Origin: Torreya grandis
Lineage: Eukaryota; Streptophyta; Pinopsida; Cupressales; Taxaceae
Length of the DNA stretch: 64,000 nt
Direction of reading: 5' to 3'
Assembly: GCA_037957365.1 (NCBI GenBank)
Contig: JARHVA010000397.1
Coordinates: 2,102,501-2,166,500, forward strand
This document shows positions 45,820-58,989 of this stretch, piece after piece (position 1 is the stretch's first letter; each line of letters begins with the position of its first letter). The translations under genes and the position numbers were made by a program. Below the pieces are notes generated by a model. The model had not been told where the DNA came from, did not search any database, and worked only from the letters and a program-made list of their open reading frames with translations.

Positions 45820-46995
45820 TAAAATAAGGAGTTTGATAATGCAAAAACTATGAGGGAAAATACCTAAGATGCGTGTCAAGAGAAGAATCTATGGATATAT
45901 TAGATAACTTACACAAAAATTTGGGAAATTGACACCCTTCCAGGAAAGCCACAACCCAAAAAATCTTAAGAATGGGGTACTACTAGCCCACTATTTTTAA
46001 ATATGCCCACATTGATGGTAGGACTTTCCATAAATGCCAAGTCTTTTGAAAAAGGGAGGTAAATTCTACTATTCCCCTACACCTAGTCATTAAAGGTCTC
46101 CCTTTTGCACAATGGGGCCTCAATTTCATTACGATAATCAATCTTGAATCATCAATAAAACACAAGTTCATCCTCACTACCATATATTATTACACTAGGT
46201 AGATTGAAGCTGTGGCCACCAATAACTTGAGAGCTCAGGATGCCATCAAATTCCTTGAATAAAATATATTGACTAGGTTCAATATCCTTATATACTTGGT
46301 CAATGATAATAGACCAAATTTTTAATAAACTAAATTCACTACATGGGATTTTAATAATCAGATAACAATCAAGCCATCCTCAAAATATTATCCCCAAGTG
46401 AATGGGGTGGCTAAATCTATAAAACAAATAGCTTGATAGATGCCATTAAGAATTATACCTAGGATAAACCAAGAGAATGGCACCTATTGTTGAAGTATAC
46501 ATTATGGGTAGATAAGACAAGACAAAAATGGACCCTCAATACCTTTCCCTTCTTATTAGTAAATGGATGATAGCCTATCTTCCACATTTATCTCAAGTTC
46601 TTTACCTATTAGTTTATTAAATACCATATGGGAGAGGATCCAAGGGTTTAGTCTAGATTATTAGATATAGTCCAACTAGAAGATGCAATAACTGAAGTAC
46701 TATAAAACCTTAGTAGACACCAAGAAATTGTCCAAAGGTGGTTCAACAAAAGATACAAGATCAAAAACTTTATACTTTCATACTTGGTTATTATATGGGA
46801 TAAATCCCATGAGAAGAAGGGACAATATGATAATTTCACTCCCTTGTGGATTGGGCCATATCAAGTGTCTGAAATCTTAGGCAATTATGTTTTCCATCTA
46901 AGAGACCTTAAAGGGAATGATCTGACCTTCCTAGTAAATGGTTAGTATTTGAATCATTACTTCAAGGCTTCCCCCACTAAGGATGTTTCTAAATA
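45820..46995 (+). pseudogene. Ty3 integrase, copy C
   Basis: Integrase joins element DNA to the chromosome. Zinc-binding part: LHKNLGN.HPSRKATTQKIL, then MGYYxPTIFKYAH and CQVF (45910-46045). Core: PFAQWGLNFITI (46102 on; the catalytic aspartate is asparagine), YLVNDNRPNF (aspartate kept, about 46295), YYPQVNGVAKS (about 46390; the catalytic glutamate is lysine). C-terminal part: RWFNKRYKIKNF, then LWIGPYQVSEILGNYVFHL and LVNGxYLNHYFKASP (to about 46978). Both lost residues fit G-to-A changes. The frame ends with a stop near 46995, about 325 bases before the LTR. Confidence 0.82.
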
Positions 46996-47319
46996 AAGTG
47001 GCCATGGTAGAGGTAAAATTTATATTACATTTTACTGATTTCATAGTTAGTTTTCATGTTTTATATTTTTGGCTTTATATAGGGTAATGATTTTTGCTTT
47101 CTAGCTTATCGTTTCCTATTTTATACATTTTGTTTCCTTAGTTTAGTTAACTATTTTATAGAATATTTTTCCTTTATTTTATAACATCCTATTTGTCTCC
47201 CTTTTGAATGATCAAAATGATATCCAATATTCTGTGCTTATTGTACTTGCTTGAACCTAACCACTAAAATCAGCACATTATGTCCTAAAAGGAAGGGTGA
47301 GTGAAGCTTGAGGGACTAT
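46996..47319 (+). other. T-rich 3' untranslated part of copy C
   Basis: After the integrase stop the DNA is T-rich with no frame. A purine-rich stretch (gaaggaagggtgagtgaag-like, 47292-47312) just before the LTR start is the best polypurine-tract candidate. Confidence 0.4.
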
Positions 47320-49445
47320 AATGGAATGAATAAATTGGTTTATTTTCAAAATTTATACAACTATTATTTAGATTTACAAAATTTAGTATGCATTAATAAA
47401 TGAACCATGGTCATATCACAATTAGATACTTTCATCAGGTATGTAAAATTTGTTCTTAGTGTTGCATGCAAATTTATAAAGGTTTCTCATCCCTTCAGTC
47501 AAAAACACATCCCACTCTAATAATTATTTTGGGATAATAATAATTGATACATATTATGATGATAGGGAAATTATGGTAAACAAAATTTTGTTCTTTTATA
47601 CCTATACCATCTCACTTTGGTTCCCTACCCTCTCTTCCTTATGTATTCCAAATTAAAGTAAATGGATCAATGCATCCCAAAGAGTGTTTAAATAGACCTA
47701 AAAGGAAATAAAAAGTTGATCAAGACTCACATGATGAAATAAGATCGATTTATCATGTATAATGCAAGTTTACAAAGGGAGAAAAGGGGGAACCAATGGT
47801 ATCTCTATCATGGCTATAAACATTTGGATGATAGAAAATCAATTCTTGAACTCCCTAAGATTTTAATTTATACTTAAATGAAAAAATTATGAAAGCTATA
47901 AATTATTATAAGTATTTGATAAAAATCTCAAAATAAGGATAAAATAAAATCACTCATTCATACATAGATCCAAGGTGAGCAAGGATATGTTACATGAAAA
48001 TTTGGGAGTTTCTTTTATATATCTAATTTCGTTATCATTCTAGGATATTATTTGTGCTCACTTTGTAGCTTCTAACCAAAGATTCTAGGTTTTTGAATAC
48101 TTTAGACTATTCCTCATATAATTCACCATTTGTTTCCCTCAACATACCCCACTCTCAAAAAATTTTGAGTAGGGGCCCATTTCAGCCTAAAAGGAACTAG
48201 TTATGGTGGGTGAATCATTTATTGATGTTTATTATGTGATTAAAAATGACAAGGTTTACAAAGCATTCTTATTCCTAGGTTTCTAGTTAAGAATAGTTGT
48301 CTTAATGCTAATAATATTTTCCATTTCCCTTGTTATCCTAGTTTTTATTATTTATTTTACTCAGGCTAACCTATTAATGGTTTTCAAAAGTTTCCTATGT
48401 CTATAGGTTATTTGAGGTTGAACCTGACATTACTATGTTGGGAATTTTTATTTGAAATTTCTATTTAACACACAAGTTCCTCAAAACTTTTGTTCATCAA
48501 GTATTCTATGCAAACCCAAACATCTTGGAGATTCATAGTCCTTTTTTAACTTGGAAAAGTTGTACACTTTGATCTTCAAATTAATTAGTGTCACAATTTC
48601 ACAACCTGCTAGCATGTGGCTATTAAACCACCTATAAAATTTTAAAAGACTCCCAAGTAAGTAGAGCATCAAGGTGTTTTTAGGTGTCACAATCCCACTC
48701 ACTCAGTGATTGATAGGATCAAAGTTTTAGTATATATAGAATTTATGGGAAATTAGAGAAGTGACAATCATCCACATGTTGCAATCACATGGGCTTATTT
48801 CTATCAAAACATTCTAAAATTTTATAGTCTTCTAGTGAAGAAAAGAACCAAAATGATGACACAAGTCATCATCTTACTCACCCAAATCTTGTGTAAGTAT
48901 AAAAGATAGTATGATACTATAGGGAGAGTGGATTATGATATTTTTCCAAGTTTCACCATCCTATGGGCTTGAGGTAGTAATAATCATAAAATAAGGTAGA
49001 GAAATAACAATGAGGTAGTGGGTAGGAAAAACTTCACCATGTGTCCCTGAAACTATGAGAGGGTCTGAGAATGGCAAGGCAACACTTCTAGGAGAAGTAA
49101 GAAGTTGACAAGTTTTAGAGAAAGGATGATGAACACTCAGAGCCAAGAAGGAAAATCCACTTGGAATTAAGATTCACAAAAGGATGATGCATCACAAAGC
49201 AAATTTAAAATATGAAAATAGATAAAAGTGAAAATGAGCCAAAGGCATTAGAGCCATTAATCTACATGAATTAGTTGACTACATTAAATTAAAAAAATAA
49301 GCAAATGTAGGAGGTAATATATGAAATCAACCAAGTTAAGGTCAATCACATTACCATTGAATTAGTGATTGAAAACATGAATTTGAAACCCATTTTACAA
49401 CCAATCATCTGCACAACCCTAGAGAGCTAGAAATTTAGTATTTAA
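47320..49445 (+). repeat. LTR shared between tandem Tat-like copies C and B
   Basis: Follows the integrase end of copy C as a 3' LTR should, and is directly followed by the ORF1 start of copy B as a 5' LTR should be. It aligns with 8180-9880 upstream of ORF1 of copy A1. Start estimated from 'ttgagggactataatgg' (47307-47323) after a purine tract. No internal coding frame. Edges are approximate. Confidence 0.55.
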
Positions 49446-49447
49446 CA

Positions 49448-52400
49448 ATGGGTTCTACTTCAAAATTAAAACCTCCACCCTCTACATATTCCATTAAAGG
49501 GTCTGATCAATAAATAGATATAAATTTTGATGAATTGGCCCTCTATCATGACTTCAAACACTACTCAACTATCTAGGAGGAACTTAAAGCAATATATCCT
49601 TATGGCCCTAAGGATTAACTCTCAACCTTTACATGAAGGTACATATAGGACCTAGTGATGATAAAATCAATGGGCCTACATGACATAGTGACAAAACTAG
49701 AGTTAATGCCCTACATTGACCTAGTTTATGATTTATATACAAATGGTCAATTTTTTATCAAAATTATACATGACCATGATAATGACACACATATGGCCTA
49801 TGTTAATGGGCATGCCTTTGAGAATTATTATCGACTCCCTAACCTATAAGTAACCTATAACCAATTCTTAATTGATTAATAGATCTTAATCAATAATGTT
49901 ACCAGTAAGTTATAGGTATGGGCATACAACGCAACCACATTCAAGGTCAAGGGACTAATCACTTCTATCTTGATTTCCATTTTTAGACTAGGAATTAGGA
50001 TACATAGCCCTTTTAAATGGAATCTATGGTTTCCAAACTATAAAATACATTAATGAGGTTTGGATTTCCCTGCTATACACCATCCTCACCTCTACAAAGG
50101 TTAATTCTATTATGGAAATCATCAGTGATAACTTGACCCACCAAGTTAGTATCTCAAACAACCAACTAGATGTTTTAGTGGATGTTATAACTAGAAAAAT
50201 TTACTTGGCTTTGAAAAACCCTAGTAACCTTCCCATGAATATCATAAGAACATTATTTTTGATGAGTTCAATATCATCCACATGCATAAATTTAGTAAGA
50301 ACATGACAAATTTAATATATACCTTTTATCCAATGGTATACAAGGCCATTTATGGCAAGGATATTCCCATGTTATCTAATAATATCATAAGGACCTTAGG
50401 AAGTATTGATAGCTATTGGATTTACCTAGATTACACAATCATCAAAATAAAGGGAACCATGGAACTTCCCATGTATCTTCCTTGGTTGGTACCAAATAAT
50501 TTAGTATAACAAGAAATTATATATTAATTGGTAGATTATTTATATTTCAATCTAAGGAATGTTAGATAGGGAGTGATCCACCTAATTCCTATCAGCATCG
50601 ACTGGATTCAATATACACTATGGGAACATTTCCACCTAGTGGGTAGGACTAGAACATCCTATGATTTTAATTGGAAACCCCATAGGTAATGAGATATAAT
50701 GAAAAGGTTAAAGAATGACCTAGATATAATTAGAGATAGGGTGAAATTGATTATGGCCATGTGTCATATCCATATGATAAGATGTTCATGAATGCTCTAA
50801 ATCATACATAAGTTCAAACAGGATGAACAAAGTAAATATGTCAATGGTGGTGGCCAAGAATATTTATTATAATTTGAATACTAACAAGGAGGATGCTCTA
50901 AGAATTGATAAAGATAATTAGGATTCAAATCCCCCTCCTAAACCTCTCTCATAGGCTAATTCTAGGGCATGATCAGGATGGGCCATTTGGGTGTGATCTT
51001 ATGAGAAATGAATAAGGAATCACTCAAGGGTCCCCTTAGCATTCCATTATGGTGGTCACAATTACAAAAATACCATAGTGTCCACTCCCCCTCATGTGGA
51101 TGCCACTAAATTAACTACTACAAGTATATATTATCCTAGTGGACCATTTTCTATGTTGCCTTTTCCTCCACTCATAGTAGCATAACAGGTGAGTCTCACA
51201 TCTTTCCTCCTCCTAGTTTCTAGTTTATCTCAATTCCCATCCTAAATCCAAACCATTTCATCATTACCTCCATCAACCTCTCCATATCATGCACTAATGC
51301 ATACTTCCCTCGTTTCCCCTCCATCAAAAACAACCACTACTCCCACTGGATCACCTCTTATATACCATAGAGAGGTAAAGGCCCCTTTAAGTTCCCCTGA
51401 AGTCACTATAACAAATAGAGCCTCTATGGATAATTCAAGGGGAGAAAATGATAAAAGAAAAGGATCTAAGAAAGGAGAATCCCTAAAAATATTAGATAAT
51501 AGTAAAGGTGATAAAGAGAAGCTTGTAGAGAGACAATGGTTCATAGAAGAATAATGGGAAGATTAGACAAAAACCTCCGTATTTGAGACCATTAGTGAAA
51601 CTAGAAAGAGTGACTTGGAGGATGAATGGTTGATATAAGAAGTTTAGTCTAGGGACATTATAATTTTCAAGACCAATTCAAGCTCAATTGAATAACTTTA
51701 GGACCAAGATGGGGACAATGGAGATGAAGTAGAGTCAAAACCTCCAACTTCAACATAAAGGAAATAAGTGAGTATATCTCTAACCCCCATGCCTCCTAGC
51801 ACAAAATTGGTATCTATGACAAAAAATTCCTAGAGGTTTTCTATAGAAAGGGTGACTACACAAGCTTCTCATTCCTCATCTATTGCAATAAATACTTATG
51901 TCCTAGTTAATTCCATATTAATTATTTATCATGCTTTATATTCTTTTGCCCAAACCAATAAGGCCCAAATAATTACAAGAATATTTTTGAAAATACCAAC
52001 CCAAACCCCCTTAATTCATGTTGTGGCAACCCAAAACCAAACTTCACATTGAACTATTATGGATACTCATACATCTATAACTAGTTTTTAGTAAAACATG
52101 ATCAATACCATTCCTACTTATTCATTATATTTTGCCTCTATCCCTTAATCATTTAGACTCAATAAATAAGATCACATTGATAATATAGTCTCTTCCACCA
52201 TATTTTCTTCCCTAGTCACTCCTCCCCATCCATACACCCAATTAGACCTTCTAATTGGCCAAGTGGCCCAAGCAAAGTCTACCACTATTACATCAGTAAA
52301 GGGGCCATAGAAAGGAATGTTGATAATTGATACAATGGTCCCAAATAAGGTCACTAGGTGGAGGAGGGTTATTACCCCTTTTCCATAATTGGGAACATAT

Positions 52401-52480
52401 TTTCTTAATCCCATGCTTCTGCTTAGGTAGTATCCATCTTCCACTCGTATAGAATAGGTATAACATTCATAATAATTAGT
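49448..52480 (+). pseudogene. Tat/Ogre-like ORF1 (extra 5' ORF), copy B
   Basis: ATG at 49448 opens MGSTSKLKPPPSTYSIKGSD, followed by a stop. The region continues through FKHYSTI, VTKLELMPYIDLVYDLYTNG, then HMAYVNGHAFENYYRLPNL (about 49690-49847), similar to the 'putative plant transposon protein' domain of extra ORFs in plant Ty3 elements. PMYLPWLVPNNLV ends that part (about 50507). An open stretch 51297-51554 is a Pro/Ser-rich then Lys/Glu-rich linker (KRKGSKKGESLKIL). Frames shift several times. Copy A1 at 9890 is the closest relative here. The function of these ORF1 proteins is not established. Confidence 0.52.
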
Positions 52481-53229
52481 TATCTTGAATATTATTGAAT
52501 GGATCCACAAGATGCAACAAGCAAAGGCAGGTAGGTAGGAATTGGTCACTATGGATTATCCACTACTCAAGATTAATTTATAAAAATAAACTAAGACTAT
52601 GAGAAAGATAAAGATAAAAACTATAATTGCTGAAGGGTAGTAAGTGGAGTTGGAAAAAAGATAAGATGTCTTCCAATTTACTCGAAAATGTAGAACTCTC
52701 CCCTCTGACTTGGGTGGTCATATGGAAGACCCTTATACTTTTGTAAACTCTTTATGGGGAGTAATAAAGGAGATGTTTATGGGATATTATAAATATGTGG
52801 AGGCCCTATAGAAAATGAGCACCATTCATCCTCCAAGGGACCTCATAGGCAATGTGCAGGGAGTAACTTAGAAACTATATGATGTCCTCCAATTAATGAG
52901 AGATGCAAAGAAATAATCACAACCTAAATGGGGGGATGTCTTATCATTTTTAGAGTACATCAATAATATGGAGTTTAAGCTTTATTTTTAGGTTGAGTAG
53001 TGATGGATAAGGCCTAAAATCATTTAAACTTAATAATTATCCCAGATGCTAGATGGACCCAAAACTATGGGTCCACTAGAAGAGATAAATTGATTGAATG
53101 ACATCAGGAGATGAGAATGTAGTATGAAAATTCACTAGTTATGAAGGGAAAGACATCAAAATTCTAGGGTAAATGAGAGTTAATGGACTAGTTAACCAAA
53201 GTGGAGAATTGGTCCTTAAGACCATATTT
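52480..53229 (+). pseudogene. coiled, charged segment upstream of gag, copy B
   Basis: Plus-strand text WSHKMQQAK-like (52503), TLPSDLGGHMEDPYTFVNSL (52695), VIKEMFMGYYKYVEAL (about 52767), STIHPPRDLIGNVQGV (about 52821), LYDVLQLMRDAKK (about 52877). Copy A1 has the same order at 12950-13685. No known domain recognised; it may be the N-terminal part of Gag or the end of ORF1. Confidence 0.42.
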
Positions 53230-54690
53230 GAATACCTCCTCTGGAGACTAGGAATTATTTTTAAAGTAGAGGTCAAGGGCAAAATATATAAGATTAATGA
53301 TGACTTGAATTAATTGATAAAATTTTCTAGAACCATAGTCCTTGGTATAGAGACTCTTTATATGGATATTGGGGATACTTAGAAATTATATAAAAAATTT
53401 AATGGACAAGACCCCCTAGCTCCTTAAGAGACCCTTATTGGACTTTATGATGATTAGGATAGAATTTCAGATGAGACATGCTCTCTACTCACAAATTTAA
53501 GTAAGTAGGCTTCTCAAGCCACATTACCACCACCATTTATTTCAAATACACCATCATATTGAATACATATACACACTATTATAATAAATTCAATGGAAAA
53601 TACCAGTGGTGTACATGTGTCCAACACTGAAACTACCTCATCATAAGAAATTCCCATCATAATGATGTTAGTTAGAGGTATCAGAGTTTTTTTGTAACAA
53701 GTTTTGTCTATTGGTATCATCCTTTTCCAAGGGTCCATGTGTACTCCTTTGGGAGATATTTTATGAAACATATGTAAACTTTGAGAATGGTTTGAGTGAT
53801 GAGTCATCCCCACCCCAAGACTATATACATGTATCTCCCACATTCCAAAAGGCGGAATTTTTTTGACATTTCAATATAGATAATAAATCCTTTGGGTTGT
53901 TCTAAAAGTCTATGTGGCATGATTCATTCTCTCTCTTTCATGTTTGTGTTATAGTTTTTATAAATTTTGGTCTAACCAATAATTTAGTCTTTCCTGATAT
54001 ATGCAATAGTAGTATCAAGTTACTTATAATCGATTAATAAGTTTTTATCAATTGGAATATACAATAGAAATTTAAGTTGATAGATTTTGTTTTCTGGTAA
54101 CAAGATAGCTAAGTTACTCTTTGTAGTTTATGTAGAGAAATCATTGGGTGAAACTTCCTAGACTGAGCCATAGCTAGTTGAAGATGCTCTTTAGTATTAA
54201 CTATAATATTTAAGTTAAGATATGTTATAATAGTCTTGATAGAAATCAACCTTTAGTTAATATATCTAAGATAACTACATCTTATCACTTAGATATTTTC
54301 ACTATTTTTTCCAGTTCTTTGTGCTAAAGTAGCAATCTACACACATTAGTTATTTAGAGTGTATCCTTGTCCTGAATATAGTTATAAAGAATTCATGATA
54401 TCTATTTGGATATCCCATTTTTTGCCTTACCTTAACCTCTAATTTCAATTTATTTGATTCCTATCCACTTTAGAGTAAATCCACCATCGCCCCATTCTAT
54501 TTAAGTAGATCTAAGATCCATATCCATATCTAAACTGACCATATTACCAATTGTATTACTATAGCTATTACACCACTAGTCATTGCAAGACCTAATACCT
54601 AAAAATCATGCCCCAAAGTGATTTTAAAATTCATAGAGATACCAAAACTTTATATGTTATCTCATAATTATTTTTTGGTGTGTGTAAAAC
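53230..54690 (+). pseudogene. gag-start region of Tat-like copy B, truncated
   Basis: Aligns with 39735-41100 of copy C. Clear text: KGKIYKINDDLNEF, IVLGIETLYMDIGDTQKLH, DPLAPxETLIGLYDD (53275-53460). Homology ends near 54690 and no Gag core, protease or RT follows, so copy B is broken off 3' of here. Confidence 0.45.
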
Positions 54691-54859
54691 CCATAAAAAC
54701 ATTATCTTTAATGCACTATGGGGTTATACACCATACTAATAAATGTTCAAGAAATAGCTTTGTTCTCTAGAATATTATGGATGTATTCATCATATTTAAT
54801 AATAATGATATCCCTATGATTATATTCTCTTCACTGAATGTCTTGCAACATCTCATCTA

Positions 54860-54893
<34 letters not shown>

Positions 54894-57800
54894 CATTGTG
54901 TCTAAAAAATAGTGAAGGTGTTGTAGAGAATATCATTTTTCCATGAATTCATATTGTTTATGACATTGTTTCTTGAGTCAAGAGACTCCTTCAATGAAAT
55001 CTCCATCTAAGCTAGCATGGACATTTGATCCTCCATGACTAATATTGATCTATCTTCCTTGGAAATTTTTGTATTTCATCACTTAAAGTGTCTTGTATGT
55101 TTTATTTCCTATCTATCATAATGCAAAAAAATTGTTTGGTTTACTACACAATAATGTGAAGGACTTGGCTATATTATTTAAAGAGTTTGAATATTATTTC
55201 TATTTTATCCTTTAAGTGTTGACCTTTCGCTTGAATATGTTGGAGTCTATACATAAACACTCAATACTTGGTGAGTTGAGAAAGTGAAGTTATGAGTTAT
55301 TTCTCATCTAACATCACTTGTTATTCTAAGTCTTGGACCACCATCACTAGATAATTATCATTGGTGATTTAGTGGGCCTTAGCTAGGTGGTCATGAACTC
55401 TTTGTTTTATTAACTTAGCTAGAGGTTGTCCTAATCCATCCTATAGGCCTTATGTGAAATTTAATATTAAAATTAAATATCTCCCTTAATCTTATTTTCT
55501 AAATAAATTTATGTAATATCGATTCATTTCTCTTATATTATCATGGATAAATATTATGATGTTTCAATAGTTGGTGTTAGTAGTGGATGGTGTCAAATTT
55601 ATGTCATAAGGGTGTGAATGTTATCCATTATAGTGGTGGATATTGGATGTCCCATATCCACTAGTTGGTTATATATGGTATATCTTATGATGCCTCATAT
55701 TTTACACCTTCTTAGGCTAATATTTTTCCTTGTGATGTGATATAAGGCTATTGAGCTTCAGGAGTCAATTCTTTCTTGGCCTCCTCTGTCTATTATGTAG
55801 ATTTTTCCTAAGGTTAAACCTTATATGTCTTAGTTGTGAATTAAAACTTTCTATTTATTTACAACTCTTCATTTTCATTGGTAAATACCTATACCTATGT
55901 ATTTGACTATTTGGCTACTTGTCCATCTTGTTGTGTAAACTCCTTGATTTCTTGCTCTTCAGCAATTTTATTATTTGAGTATTCCTACCTGTGCAAGGAT
56001 TATTTGTTTTTATCCTTAAATTTATTGTTTGATATGTTATACTTATACTTATTTTTCTATGTATCTTGTGCCTCCTTTTCTTTTTGTTATTTCTTATTCT
56101 ATGTAAATTCATTTATTCTTTCCTATTTTTCTTAGCGACTTCCTTCCTTTGTTACTCCCCTTCTTTATTATTTTTGTTTTATTATTCTTACTTTTCCTTC
56201 TCCAAATCAGTGTTTTCATCTTATTATTTTTTCATTACATATTATTCCTCTACCTTTGTATTGTATTATGTTTGATACTCTATGATATCCATATGTGGTT
56301 ATTTTTTCTCTATTTTTTGTTGAGATCTAGGTTATTGTTATGTGGTTTATTACTACACAATGGCTACTTTAGGATGACCTACATGGGGTTATATAGTGAA
56401 ATTGGAGTATATGGGGAAAGGGTTTAAAGGGGTGGATAAGGAAGTGGGGAATGCTAAGAGGAAAGATAAGCTAAAGAAACAACCTATTTGTGTTTACTCA
56501 TCAACATATTTGTATAAGAATATGGGATAATAGTTTTCTTTTGGCACTTGGATAAGTGGGTTTGTACATAGTTTATTATTTTCCTCATTTATATTTTTCA
56601 TATTCTTGATCATCAACATCATGAAATATTACAAAATTCCCCGTGTAATATGTGACTATAGTGTTGTCCCAACATTCTAGTGAGTGCATGGTTTATGTTC
56701 TATGGTTTTTAGAGACTCATTTTCTATGTTATTAGTTAATCCATCCCTATTTGTTACTTAGACATATATATTGTTGGTGACATTACCATTTGTGATACTA
56801 GATCCACTACACCTTACAAAATTGATGATGTTATTTATTTTATTTCATCCTCTTCTATGATTGTATCCACATTGATGGAATCAAGAGTTGTAGGTATATG
56901 TACCAATAATATAAATGAAACATTGTTGAATAATTGATAACTACACATTACCTTCTAAAATAATAATTCCTTATATTTATCCACATTATAGACATTTTTT
57001 CCTATGTCCTATATCATGGAGTTGTATAATATCTATGTAGTGACTCTCAAGTTTTTAATTCATACTCATCAGTAGTTTGTAACATGCACTTGTTATTAAT
57101 ACATGGGTTTGTATTAGGATTCTAATTATTAGGGGGTGATGATGTTATTTTAAGAAGGATATTTTTTATTTTTTGTAGTTATTCATAGATGAAGCATATT
57201 GTTCTAGTTATGCCTACTATTTTTATTGTACTTCTCCTTATTGTTGTGAAAATGGATAATTTTCACCTACTGAGATGGATCAAATTGGATGAATTATCCT
57301 CATAATAAGTTATTTTTTTCTCAATATTTATACCTACACAACCAACATGGTAATTAAAAATGGTATTGGTATGATTGGTACCTTGGGGAGCTCATGGATT
57401 TATATGTGAGTCTTGTTTTGAAGTTTTGTTATTACTACGAGTAGTCTTAAATATTGTAGTACATATTTGATAACATAAGGGTGTGAATTAATGAGTTAAT
57501 AAATTTATACTCACTATTGATTTATATGTCCAAGCTACTCATAATATTTCCATGTTTTAGTCCATGTGATATTTATAAAGGTGGTATCAGGTCAAAAATA
57601 TACATTAAGTGTAATGGGGCCATCATGGGACTTCTATTGGGTGAAATAAATTAATAATACTATAAATTATTATTTTAAGGTGTGTTATGCATTGGTGATG
57701 ACCTTATCAATGTTGGTGATCATCTCAATCACCAACAACATGGGCTAGTTGAAATACTTAGTAATCTAGATCATGTGAGATGAAACATTGATGATAAGGA

Positions 57801-58420
57801 CTCTTGATTATTTTATAGAATCATATCACATTGTGTCATCATATTATAAATAAATTGGGGTACCTCTTGATGTTTTAGAGTATTTATCTTTAGTGTCTTA
57901 ATGGATTGGAGGGATATTGGTTTTATACTATGATAAGAATTTTCCTCTAGATAGGATGCTTATTTCCAACATCATTGTTTTTACATTGATGTGAATGGTA
58001 ACATCCTTGGGAAAATTTATTTCCCCTTCATGGTAATAAATAAAAAGAGTCATCATCACTTCATTTAATTTACAAAAAGTGGGGATCTTGATAAGTCATT
58101 ATGCATTAGATACTCAGCTTATTTTTAATAGCTAGGGATCCTAGCTATGAATTATGGCTTGATCTTGGGAAAATAAATTGAATTCCACTGCATCAATGAA
58201 ATAAAAGGATATAATTCATGGTATATTATCTACCATAATACTAATACAATTCCCATTTATTCCTTCTATGAGTTGGAAAACATTATCAGAAGCTAGGATC
58301 AATCCATTCTCATTGTTTTATAGTGGTGACACTAATGATTCTATTCTCAGGAAGATGAATAAATCTTAATTTATAGAAGGATAATTTTTCTATTAATTTT
58401 AATTATATTTCACTCTATAT
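54691..58420. other. no recognised feature (T-rich, some weak coding-like bits)
   Basis: About 3.7 kb without a family I can name. 55880-56280 is strongly pyrimidine-rich and gives hydrophobic false frames (YLFFYVSCASFSF and similar). Around 57620-58150 the plus strand has coding-like fragments (FYIDVNGNILGKIYFPF near 57985) but no domain. Part of this may be the LTR or untranslated end of the minus-strand gypsy element whose integrase lies at 59-60 kb. Confidence 0.35.
54861..54890. repeat. (CA)15 microsatellite
   Basis: A pure CA run of 30 bases shortly after homology with copy C ends. Confidence 0.95.
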
Positions 58421-58424
58421 TCCA

Positions 58425-58425
58425 T

Positions 58426-58506
<81 letters not shown>

Positions 58507-58519
58507 GTATGTATGTATG

Positions 58520-58565
<46 letters not shown>

Positions 58566-58567
58566 CA

Positions 58568-58628
<61 letters not shown>
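58425..58628. repeat. compound TA / TATG / CATA microsatellite
   Basis: About 200 bases of alternating purine-pyrimidine DNA: TA runs broken by single G, then a TATG array (about 58504-58522), a TA run, a CATA array (about 58560-58596), and a TA run. The TATG and CATA arrays are reverse complements, so the block can fold on itself. It produces five false tyrosine/isoleucine open frames on both strands. Confidence 0.95.
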
Positions 58629-58633
<5 letters not shown>

Positions 58634-58839
58634 TACTCATCTAACACTTTGTATTGAATTTATTGATCTAGTTTCATGTCATTATGAATTTTGATTTGAA
58701 TGGAATCAATTGATATCATGTAACCTTGGTGTTTCTATGGATAGGTTCATTATTTCATAACAATATTTTTGATGTGATGGATCATATTTCCATTTCTAAG
58801 GACTTTCCTTATGCATAACCTAGATCTGACACTTGTACC

Positions 58840-58874
58840 TATTTTTTAATGGTTATTATTGTATATGTTTATGG

Positions 58875-58916
<42 letters not shown>

Positions 58917-58951
58917 CCATAAACATATACAATAATAACCATTAAAAAATA
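58840..58951. repeat. perfect 112-bp palindrome with TA core
   Basis: The left arm begins tattttttaatggttattat and continues through gtatatgtttatggtta into a TA run; the right arm from 58914 is its exact reverse complement, ending …aaccattaaaaaata. No mismatch was found by reading. Homology of the arms stops at 58839/58952. Such a hairpin can form a cruciform; it could also be an assembly or cloning artefact. Confidence 0.92.
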
Positions 58952-58989
58952 TAATGTAAACCATAAATTAAAATAAATATCCTAACTAC

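Noticed and set aside
51287..51544. Minus-strand open frame of 85 residues, Ser/Leu-rich
   Set aside because: Antisense of the plus-strand ORF1 linker, which has a homologous counterpart in copy A1.
52172..52549. Minus-strand open frame of 125 residues
   Set aside because: Opposite the copy B ORF1/gag-start region, whose plus-strand text is conserved with copy A1; the minus frame is not kept open in A1.
55878..56427. Hydrophobic open frames that look like membrane proteins
   Set aside because: The DNA is pyrimidine-rich, which gives Phe/Leu/Ser/Tyr-rich text in any frame; three overlapping frames look equally 'hydrophobic', and none matches a family.
58399..58694. Five overlapping open frames with repeated Tyr-Ile
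   Set aside because: Pure artefacts of the TA/TATG/CATA microsatellite, open on both strands and in several frames.
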